Positions 56,771 through 64,000 of a DNA stretch of 64,000 nt are shown one piece after another. Both the position numbers and the translations under genes were made by a program. Position 1 is the first letter of the stretch, and every line of letters starts with the position of its first letter. Location: NCBI GenBank assembly GCA_963714205.1, contig CAVQNQ010000001.1, positions 62,001 through 126,000 of the forward strand. The letters are read 5' to 3'. The notes beneath the pieces are model-generated. The model did not search any database, was not told the origin of the DNA, and was given only the letters and a program-made list of their open reading frames with translations. The DNA is from CAVQNQ01 sp963714205 (GTDB lineage: Bacteria > Acidobacteriota > Terriglobia > Bryobacterales > Bryobacteraceae).

Positions 56771-57888
56771 GTGCGGAGGAAGTGGCCTGCCGGCCGAATC
56801 CGCGGTTGCTGCTGGTTGCCAATTCCGGTGTTGTGCACGTCGGCGCGCATCTTCTGAACGGCGCTATGGTATTAGGTTTGCCCACGAAATTCCTCGATGT
56901 GAGGGGCGCCGCCTCGTCCAATATTTGGCTAAACAGGTTCCATTGGCGCCTCCACGGGCACCGGCCAGCGCACCTGAGCGGCTTCAGCCAGCTGGTGGTA
57001 GAGACTTGTCGCAGCTCCCAGCCGGAGGTTCTGCTCGCAACGGGGATCGCTCCCATTGAATCCGCCGATCTTCGAGCCATCCGCGGTCTGGGCATTCGGA
57101 CGTGCAACTATTTGACGGATGACCCCTTCAACCCGGCACACCGCGCACCCTGGTTCCTCGAAGTGCTCCCCGAATACGACTGCATCTTCTCCCCGCGCCA
57201 CGCGAACATAGCCGACCTGCGGGTGGCTGGCTGCGGTAACGTCGTGTACATGCCCTTCGCCTACGCACCCGAGATACACTTCCCCGAGCAGCCTGCCGAC
57301 GCTTCGGAAAGAAGCAGGTTCGGGTCGGATGTGTTTTTCGCCGGCGGCGCCGACAAGAGCCGCATTCCCTATATGGCCGCGCTGATCCGGGAGGGTTTCA
57401 AAGTAGCCCTATACGGCGGATATTGGGATCGCTACCGCGAGACCCGCGCCTCGCACTTGGGATTCGCAGACCCAACCACGGCCCGAAAGGCCGCCGCGGC
57501 CGCGACGGTCTCGGTGTGCCTGGTGCGACGAGCCAACCGCGACGGCCACTCCATGCGCTCATTCGAGCTCCCGGCCATGCGCGCGTGCCTGGTTGTGGAA
57601 GATACGCCAGATCATCGGGAGATGTTCGGGCCCCCGGGTGAGTCCGCCGTCTATTTTCAATCTGCCGACGAACTGCCTGAAGCCGTGCGGCTCTTGGCCA
57701 GCGACCAAGCTGACCGGGAGCGCCTCGCCGGCTCGTGTCAAGCGAGAATATGCGGCGCCCGGAACAAGTACAGCGACCGCTTGACCGACATGCTTGCCCA
57801 TATGGGCGTCGCGGGAGTATCGGCCCCGCCGATCCCCCGTGCGGCGAGGGCCGAAACAGGAAGGCTCGACGGCAGCCTAGACCTCTGA
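56767..57888 (+). CDS. CgeB-like glycosyltransferase (GT1/GT4-type)
   Basis: A protein of 373 residues of the CgeB/DUF3880 kind: NYLTDDPFNPAHR in the middle, DVFFAGGADKSRIPYM and a C-terminal HSMRSFELPAMRACLVVEDTPDHREMFG. The sequence is divergent from the GT4 gene before it. It starts within the previous stop (ATGA). The substrate is unknown. Confidence 0.8.
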   Translation: MSAEEVACRPNPRLLLVANSGVVHVGAHLLNGAMVLGLPTKFLDVRGAASSNIWLNRFHWRLHGHRPAHLSGFSQLVVETCRSSQPEVLLATGIAPIESADLRAIRGLGIRTCNYLTDDPFNPAHRAPWFLEVLPEYDCIFSPRHANIADLRVAGCGNVVYMPFAYAPEIHFPEQPADASERSRFGSDVFFAGGADKSRIPYMAALIREGFKVALYGGYWDRYRETRASHLGFADPTTARKAAAAATVSVCLVRRANRDGHSMRSFELPAMRACLVVEDTPDHREMFGPPGESAVYFQSADELPEAVRLLASDQADRERLAGSCQARICGARNKYSDRLTDMLAHMGVAGVSAPPIPRAARAETGRLDGSLDL

Positions 57889-57905
57889 TCCGGCAGAGAG
57901 ATTCA

Positions 57906-59006
57906 TTGAGCGGAGTTCTGGTATTTCATACCGGGTCGCTGGGTGACACGATCATCAGTATCCCGGCCCTTCGGGCGATTCGAAAGCACTGGAGAGGGCA
58001 AGAGATCACGCTACTCCACAACGCCACTCCTGTGCACCTGGCTGGGCCAGAGGAGCTTCTGAGCGAGCTGGGCCTAGTGGATAAGTTCCTCACGTACCCA
58101 GCGACCGGGGGATCACTCAGGCGGATGATAGGTGCAATCCGGTGTCTCTGTACGCTCCGGCGGAAGCAATTCGATACCGTCATTTACTTGTTGCGCGACC
58201 GGCCAGCCGATTCAGTGCGCAGGGACGGAATTTACTTCGCACTGGCTGGTATCAAGGTGCGGTTGGGATTCGCGGCGGGAGGAAACGCAATTCCGCCAGC
58301 AAGTAAGTGCAATGAAGCTCGTCCGGCTACCCACCAGTCGCGGAGCCTCGTCAGACGGCTGCGCGAGCTGGGTGCTGATCTGGACCTCGAAGGTTGCTTC
58401 CAGACGCCTCTGCTAGCTCCATCGCGAGAGTTCCGGAGTTCGGCTGCTGAGTTTCTGAGAAAGTATCGTGTCGCTCCAGAGCGAGATCTCGCGGCGATTT
58501 GCCCGGGCGCGAAAACTTCTGCTAACCGGTGGCCGATTATCAGGTTTGTGGAATTAGCCCGCCGAGTGACCAGCGAGTTGGGGTGGGAAGTGATCCTCCT
58601 CGGGGGTCCCGCCGACGCTCAATCCGGACAAATGATTTGCCGTTCGGTACCGGGAACAATCGACGCCTGCGGCAAGCTCTCCATTCTGGAGGTCGCGGCG
58701 GTGATGGAACTCTGCCGCGTGGTGGTGGGCCTGGACACGGGCACGACCCATCTGGCAGCGGCTGTGGGCACGCCGGTAGTTGGGATCTATGGTGCCCGGA
58801 ATCCCCCAGGCCAGTGGGATCCGCTCGGCCAGGGGCACCGCGTACTGCGCCTCGAGGTTCCCTGCGAAGGCTGCGGACTCGAAACGTGCCCGGTGCCCGG
58901 ACACCCCTGCATCAGCGGGTTGAGCGTGGATCAGGTATTCAACGCCGTTCGTCGAGGAGCCACGGCCCACGGGGCGGGGGATCTCCGTCGATCATCGTCC
59001 GTGTAA
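57906..59006 (+). CDS. GT9 family glycosyltransferase (heptosyltransferase-like)
   Basis: A GT-B enzyme of 366 residues in the GT9 family. It starts at TTG 57906 (LSGVLVFHTGSLGDTIISIPAL, the family's N-terminal motif); no ATG or GTG lies in a suitable place. VVGLDTGTTHLAAAVGTPVVGIYG is the diagnostic C-terminal motif. CEGCGLETCPVPGHPC holds four cysteines of unknown role, possibly a metal site. Could transfer a heptose or other sugar. Confidence 0.86.
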   Translation: MSGVLVFHTGSLGDTIISIPALRAIRKHWRGQEITLLHNATPVHLAGPEELLSELGLVDKFLTYPATGGSLRRMIGAIRCLCTLRRKQFDTVIYLLRDRPADSVRRDGIYFALAGIKVRLGFAAGGNAIPPASKCNEARPATHQSRSLVRRLRELGADLDLEGCFQTPLLAPSREFRSSAAEFLRKYRVAPERDLAAICPGAKTSANRWPIIRFVELARRVTSELGWEVILLGGPADAQSGQMICRSVPGTIDACGKLSILEVAAVMELCRVVVGLDTGTTHLAAAVGTPVVGIYGARNPPGQWDPLGQGHRVLRLEVPCEGCGLETCPVPGHPCISGLSVDQVFNAVRRGATAHGAGDLRRSSSV

Positions 59007-59090
59007 AGGCATGAGTCGGCGTTGGCCATTCTTACCGGCACGTCTTGCGCCGCATGGCTCGCATCCTCGGAAAGCTCATGGGATCCACGG

Positions 59091-60290
59091 ATGACGGTCC
59101 TTACATTCGTCAACTACTACCTTCCCGGTTCTCGTGGTGGTGGCCCGATCCGAAGTATTGCGAATTTAGTGAGACATCTCGGCGGCGAGGTCGAATTCAG
59201 GATTGTGACTACCGATCGTGATTTCGGCGATCGACGCTCCTATTCCGACATAGTGCCGGGAAAATGGCACCGCGTAGGCAATGCAGACGTGTTATACATG
59301 GCCGACAAGGCGATGAGGCTATGGCACGTCCGCAAACTTCTGTCTCGTACCCCATGCGACGTAGTCTATCTGAACAGTTTCTTTCATCCCCGCTATTCGA
59401 TTCAGGTTTTGGTCCTTCGCTACTTCGGGATGGTCCCTGATAGACCCGTTGTACTGGCGCCACGGGGAGAACTCACGGCGGGTGCGCTGGCCCTTAAGAA
59501 ATGGAAAAAAAGGCTGTTTCTTCACCTCGCCGGTTTCATCGGGCTGTATGACGAGGTGGTCTGGCAGGCATCCAGCATTCAGGAAGAACGCGAGATCCGC
59601 TCTATCTTCGGTCCCCGCTCGACCATTGTCCGGGCTCCGGTTTTGGTGGTCCCCGACCTAATCAGTCCCGATGCGACGCTCTCGATACTGACCAGAGCTT
59701 TGAAGGCGAAAGGCGAGCTTCGAGTGGCCTTTCTGTCGCGGATCACGCGCAAGAAGAATCTGGACGGCGCACTCCGCACATTAAGCCTGGGGTTGCGCGG
59801 CGACGTGCAATTTAACATCTATGGCGGAGTTGACGACCCGACATATTGGCGGGAATGTCAGCAGTTGATGCGTTCTCTTCCGGAGAACATCCGGGTCCGG
59901 TATTTTGGACCCATTGAGCACTCCGACGTGGCATCCACACTCGCCAAGAACGATGTCTTTTTTCTCCCGACTCACGGAGAGAACTTTGGGCACGTCGTGG
60001 TTGAAGCGATGCTGGCGGGCTGCATGGTCCTGATTAGCAACCGGACACCATGGCATGACCTCGAGGAGAAAGGTGTCGGATGGACGCTTCCCCTCGAAGA
60101 GCCGGGATCCTTCGCGGATGTGCTACAGGAAGCGATCGATATGGCGCCTGAAGAGTTTGCCAGGCGCTCGCAACGCGCAGTCGTTTACGGCATGACTGTA
60201 AGCCGGGACCCGGAAACCCTACGGAGAAATCGCGAGCTCTTCAAAGTCGCGCAACGTCGATCAACATTCAACGAAGGCGGACGGGAATAA
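59091..60290 (+). CDS. GT4-family glycosyltransferase
   Basis: An enzyme of 399 residues. The N-terminus FVNYYLPGSRGGGPIRSIANL is typical of GT4 proteins of polysaccharide clusters. VAFLSRITRKKNLDGAL and HGENFGHVVVEAMLAGC (nucleotide binding) follow. ATG 59091 is chosen; the frame is open to 59022 but without family sequence. It is followed by 76 bases with no gene. Confidence 0.88.
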   Translation: MTVLTFVNYYLPGSRGGGPIRSIANLVRHLGGEVEFRIVTTDRDFGDRRSYSDIVPGKWHRVGNADVLYMADKAMRLWHVRKLLSRTPCDVVYLNSFFHPRYSIQVLVLRYFGMVPDRPVVLAPRGELTAGALALKKWKKRLFLHLAGFIGLYDEVVWQASSIQEEREIRSIFGPRSTIVRAPVLVVPDLISPDATLSILTRALKAKGELRVAFLSRITRKKNLDGALRTLSLGLRGDVQFNIYGGVDDPTYWRECQQLMRSLPENIRVRYFGPIEHSDVASTLAKNDVFFLPTHGENFGHVVVEAMLAGCMVLISNRTPWHDLEEKGVGWTLPLEEPGSFADVLQEAIDMAPEEFARRSQRAVVYGMTVSRDPETLRRNRELFKVAQRRSTFNEGGRE

Positions 60291-60366
60291 TTGGTTGCGT
60301 GAGAAGCCCCAAAACGCTTTCGCGGTGAGCACCTAAGACGGCGAACCCGTTTCATTCGGGTCTAAT

Positions 60367-61829
60367 ATGCGCGACGAGCATGTGCGACAAGATAGCGTGA
60401 CCATAGTCGTGCACTCGGGTGCCCGCTACCCGTCTGACATTTCGGTTGCGCCTCCTCAGGGCGAACCTAGCGTTCCAAGCGCCGCATATTCCGCCCTTGC
60501 GGAATGTCTCCAACTGACCGGTCTTGATTCGGCGGCGGCGGGTACGGCCGCGTGGAACCCGCTCCGTGGATTGGTCCGACCCGGTCAGACGGTGTTGTTG
60601 AAGCCCAACCTGGTCAAGGAATCGCATCCCCGCGAGGCTGGGGGGTGGTGTTACATGACCACTTCCGGAGATCTCATTCGCGCTGTCGCCGATAGGGTGT
60701 TCGCCGCTCTTGAGGGACGCGGTAGCATCATTATCGCCGATGCCCCCCAGACAGATTCGTCTTTCGACACGATCTGCCGATTGCTGGGCCTCCAGGATCT
60801 GGAACGCGCATACGCGTCGCGCGATCTTCGTTTCGGCCTTATCGACCTGCGTTGTGAAGAATGGACTGCACGCGAGGGAGTCATCGTCTCGCGGCGCAAG
60901 CTCGCGGGCGATCCAAACGGCTACATTCGATTTGACCTCGGTAGTTCGAGCGAGTTCCACGACCATCCTGGTGCCGGCTTCTACTATGGCGCCGACTACG
61001 ACTCGGTCGAGTTGAATTCCCATCACTCCGGTGGACGGCACGAGTACCTCATCTCAGGCACCGCGATCCGGGCCGATGTTGTGATCAGCCTCCCCAAGCT
61101 GAAGACTCACAAAAAGGCCGGCATCACCGGTGCTCTCAAGAACCTTGTTGGCATTAACGGCGATAAGAACTGGCTGCCGCACCACACCGAGGGCCCTCGC
61201 GGTGACGAGCACCCTGACCCAAGTGCCGTAATGCGCCGGTTCGAAAGGGATATGGTCGCCCGAGTTCGGGGCCTTTCGCTGCGCATACCTGGTATCGGTC
61301 CGCAGATCCACCGTCTCGCCCGCTATGCGGGCCGCCAAATATTTGGCGACACAGAGGCGGTCATCCGTAGCGGCAATTGGTACGGAAACGACACCGTTTG
61401 GCGAATGTGCCTGGATCTCAATAAGATCTTGGCCTATGGCAACCCGGAGGGGCGCTTTCGCTTGCCGCTCCCGACGAATCGCAAGCCTCACCTGGTAATC
61501 GTCGATGGCATCGTAGCCGGCCAGGGCCGCGGCCCCTTGAATCCTGATCCCGTGGAAGCTGGTCTCGTCATGTTCGGGACCAATCCTGCGAGCGTAATGC
61601 AGCCTGCGCGGTCCTCATGGGTTTCGACCCCGACCGGATCCCAATCGTCAGAAATGCCTTCCGCGCGCGGGCCTTGGCACTGGCGGAATGGCACTGGCGT
61701 GATGTCCGTGCGGTCAGCAACCGGCCCGAGTGGAACCGGCCCCTCGGTGAGATCGATCCGGATTCCACCTTCCACTTCGAGCCGCACTTTGGCTGGAAAG
61801 GCCATATCGAGCGGAGCGTGAGATCCTGA
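60367..61829 (+). CDS. DUF362 protein of the polysaccharide cluster, one frameshift
   Basis: A DUF362 protein with the conserved stretches VLLKPNLVKESHP, SGTAIRADVVISLPKLKTHKKAG and LKNLVGINGDKNW. The frame breaks at about 61597, where GTAATG probably lacks a G. Correction gives ASVDAACAVLMGFDPDRIP and an ending RSVRS with the stop at 61827-61829. Uncorrected it would stop at 61821 with an unrelated tail. DUF362 proteins recur in sugar-polymer clusters, but their reaction is unknown. It has no signal or membrane segment, unlike the DUF362 protein at 8376. The next gene starts one base later. Confidence 0.82.
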
Positions 61830-61830
61830 C

Positions 61831-63249
61831 ATGTCGCTGCTCGCTGACCTTTATTCGAGCGTTCCGGGCCCTCTGCAGGATCTGGCGTGCTCACTCGAAG
61901 GCTGGCGCGTTCGGCGCGACCGCTACTCGGCCCGATTCCACTCTCTGCTGAGGCAAGTCGAGGAGCGCGCGCGCTGGGATGAAGATCGCTTGATGGAATT
62001 GCGGAACCAGCGGCTGCGGACCACACTCGCATGGGCCGCTTCCCATTCGCCGTTCTATGGCGAACGGTTTCGCTCGGCGGGTTTCGATCCGGCTGCCATT
62101 CGAGACATAGATGATTTGAGAGGGCTGCCGGTGCTCTCGAAATCGGAGGTCAAAGATCATGACTCCACTATCCGCACGGATTGGCGTCCCGCCAGCGGTC
62201 TCCGCGATGTGCACACGAGCGGCACTACGGGCGGAGGACTGCACTTTGTCGCCAGTGCTGACGCGCTGCGCGAGCAATGGGCCGTCTGGTGGCGCTATCG
62301 CCGGTGGCACGGAATCGATCTGGATACCTGGTGCGGCTATTTCGGAGGCCGCCCGGTAGTGTCGCCCGCCCAGGTTCGGCCGCCGTTCTGGCGCTTCAAT
62401 CACCCGGGCCGGCAGATCCTATTCAGCACCTATCACCTCGCCCCAGAGAATCTCCGCTTCTACGTGGATGCGCTACGCCAGCATCGCCCACCCTGGCTGC
62501 ACGGCTATCCTTCCGTATTGTCCGTTCTGGCGGCGTACGTGTGGGAGCGGCGGATCGACATCGGCTACCAGGTCCGGTGGGTGACCACCGGTGCGGAGAA
62601 CCTGCTGCCCCATCAACGGAAACTGATGGAGAGGGCCTTTGAGGTGGGGCCACGGCAGCACTACGGCATGGCGGAGGCCGTGGCGAATTTCTCCGAGTGT
62701 GAATTTGGGCGCCTGCATGTCGACGAGGATTTCGCCTGCGTGGAATTCCTCCCGGCAGGCAACGGCTCGAGCTGCCGGATCGTCGGCGGGAACTTCTCAA
62801 ACCCGGCGTTCCCACTGATCCGATACGATTCCGGCGATCTGGCCCAGCCTGCCAGCCAGAAGAGCTGTCCCTGCGGAAGAGCCGGCCGCCTGGTGGCGGA
62901 AGTGGATGGTCGCGAGGAAGATTACATTCTGCTACGCAACGGGGTGCGGGTGGGCCGGATGGACCATGTCTTCAAGGATTTGTCGAATATTCGGGAGGCT
63001 CAGATTTATCAGCGGAAGGTCGGCGAGATCGAAATCCGCGTGGTTCGGAGTGATCCATACGGGCCTGCCGACGAAGAGAGGTTGCTCGCTGAATTCCGTT
63101 CGCGGGTTGGGGATCATACGGACATTCGAATCAACTACGTGGATCATCTGGATCGAACGCCCTCCGGCAAACTCCGGTTTGTGGTATCGGAGCTTTCCGA
63201 GGCCAAGCTGGCCGCTTCGAAAGGACGCAGCAGCGCCGGAGACGATTAA
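61831..63249 (+). CDS. CapK/PaaK-like adenylate-forming enzyme
   Basis: A protein of 472 residues related to phenylacetate-CoA ligase and to CapK of capsule clusters. The P-loop-like HTSGTTGGGLHF is near residue 130. HYGMAEAVANFSECEFGRLH and YDSGDLAQP are later adenylation motifs, and DHLDRTPSGKLRFVV ends with the conserved Lys. It could activate an acid that decorates the polysaccharide. CPCGRAGR suggests a metal site. It overlaps the next start by one base. Confidence 0.85.
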   Translation: MSLLADLYSSVPGPLQDLACSLEGWRVRRDRYSARFHSLLRQVEERARWDEDRLMELRNQRLRTTLAWAASHSPFYGERFRSAGFDPAAIRDIDDLRGLPVLSKSEVKDHDSTIRTDWRPASGLRDVHTSGTTGGGLHFVASADALREQWAVWWRYRRWHGIDLDTWCGYFGGRPVVSPAQVRPPFWRFNHPGRQILFSTYHLAPENLRFYVDALRQHRPPWLHGYPSVLSVLAAYVWERRIDIGYQVRWVTTGAENLLPHQRKLMERAFEVGPRQHYGMAEAVANFSECEFGRLHVDEDFACVEFLPAGNGSSCRIVGGNFSNPAFPLIRYDSGDLAQPASQKSCPCGRAGRLVAEVDGREEDYILLRNGVRVGRMDHVFKDLSNIREAQIYQRKVGEIEIRVVRSDPYGPADEERLLAEFRSRVGDHTDIRINYVDHLDRTPSGKLRFVVSELSEAKLAASKGRSSAGDD

Positions 63250-64000
63250 TGCTGCAGGTGCTTCAAAGTCCTCTAAATGGCGTGTTTGAGGTGGCCGAGG
63301 TGCCTGTGCCCGGCGCGAATCCGGGAGCCCTCGTCATTCGATCCAAGCGCACCCTGATATCCTCGGGCACCGAGCGAATGCTCCTCGATTTCGGACGTGC
63401 CGGCTGGATAGGAAAAGCCCGGCAGCAGCCAGACAAGCTTCGGATGCTGCTCGACAAGATCCGCACCGATGGCCTCGTGGCCACGCTCGATACCGTGCGA
63501 GCCAAGCTGGATCAGCCTCTTACGATGGGGTACTGCAACACCGGGACGGTGCTGGATGCCGGTGGGGGCGTCGCCGGGTTCGCTCCCGGCGACCGCGTGG
63601 CTTCGAACGGCGCGCACGCCGAGGTGGTCTCGGTCCCCCGCAACCTGTGCGCCAAAATCCCGGATGCGGTTTCGGACCAGGCAGCGGCGTTCACGGTGAT
63701 CGGCGCCATCGCGCTGGAAGGACTCAGGTTGGCGCAGCCGGAGCTGGGAGAGTCCTTCGCAGTCATAGGGCTGGGCCTCATCGGGCTTCTCGCGGTGCAA
63801 CTCCTGCGCGCACACGGCTGCCGGGTCTTGGGCATCGATTTTGATCGACAACGGCTGGAACTGGCTCGACGATGGGGCGCCGAAACGGTCGACCTCTCTG
63901 AGGGTGTCGACCCGCTGCGGGCTGCGGAAGCCTTTACCGGCGGCCGCGGCCTCGACGGGGTCATCATGGCGGCAGCCACCAAGAGCCATGAGCCGGTCCA
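63249..64000 (+). CDS. Zinc-type dehydrogenase domain of a bi-domain oxidoreductase, 3' end outside window
   Basis: The first 250 residues of a medium-chain dehydrogenase-like protein. It starts at ATG 63249, sharing one base with the previous stop (TAATG). MGYCNTGTVLDAGGGVAGFAPGDRVAS and AVIGLGLIGLLAVQLL (nucleotide binding) are visible, and the frame is open to the end of the window. In polysaccharide clusters such proteins are often fused to a Gfo/Idh/MocA domain, but that part would lie outside. The substrate is unknown. Confidence 0.82.
   Translation, partial: MLQVLQSPLNGVFEVAEVPVPGANPGALVIRSKRTLISSGTERMLLDFGRAGWIGKARQQPDKLRMLLDKIRTDGLVATLDTVRAKLDQPLTMGYCNTGTVLDAGGGVAGFAPGDRVASNGAHAEVVSVPRNLCAKIPDAVSDQAAAFTVIGAIALEGLRLAQPELGESFAVIGLGLIGLLAVQLLRAHGCRVLGIDFDRQRLELARRWGAETVDLSEGVDPLRAAEAFTGGRGLDGVIMAAATKSHEPV

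Overview
The window is GC-rich bacterial chromosome. It most resembles a member of the Acidobacteriota, order Bryobacterales (Solibacter-like). The best evidence is the C-terminus of the 1557-residue surface protein at 39.2-43.9 kb, which has the character of the domain catalogued as a Solibacter C-terminal domain (TIGR03437) after BACON/Ig-like repeats. The dense set of exported glycoside hydrolases fits. No tRNA, rRNA, CRISPR array or insertion sequence was recognised.

Region 1 (1-29.4 kb) is a plant or microbial polysaccharide-use neighbourhood. It holds a GH3 beta-glycosidase cut by the window start, two enolase-superfamily dehydratase/racemase-like enzymes (one frameshifted), a membrane-anchored DUF362 protein, a GH97 enzyme, four paralogous GH35/42-like DUF5597 enzymes, a GH31 enzyme, a double pectate-lyase-3/beta-propeller protein, an MgtC/SapB-like membrane protein, and a pair made of an exported aldo/keto-reductase-like protein and a tetraheme cytochrome. 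Inserted at 2.3-6.9 kb is a compact three-gene operon: a complete LexA repressor with a perfect SOS-type operator over its start codon, a large Eco57I-type adenine DNA methyltransferase, and a PD-(D/E)XK nuclease. I read it as a possible SOS-controlled restriction or defence cassette, and it is the most unusual system here.

Region 2 (29.5-34.2 kb, all minus strand) is housekeeping: nadB preceded by a possible 13-codon leader ORF, then hslV-hslU, then two tandem copies of a small secreted protein.

Region 3 (34.2-64 kb) is a large capsule/exopolysaccharide cluster of the Wzx/Wzy type. It starts with a specialised NusG-family antiterminator and a hairpin-rich leader. Then come a Wza-like export protein, a Wzc-like tyrosine autokinase, the giant BACON protein, a FecR-like protein, a TPR/carbohydrate-binding-like protein, an O-antigen ligase/polymerase and a membrane J-domain protein. 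A small membrane HTH protein and a CpsB-type phosphatase lie on the opposite strand. The rest is glycosyltransferases, a sugar epimerase, a flippase, a second polymerase, a DUF362 protein, a CapK/PaaK-like ligase and a dehydrogenase cut by the window end.

Seven otherwise good genes carry single-base frameshifts, nine events in all. Two lie in the same GGGGCCCC context. Residual sequencing error is therefore a serious alternative to real gene decay and should be settled before any gene is called broken.
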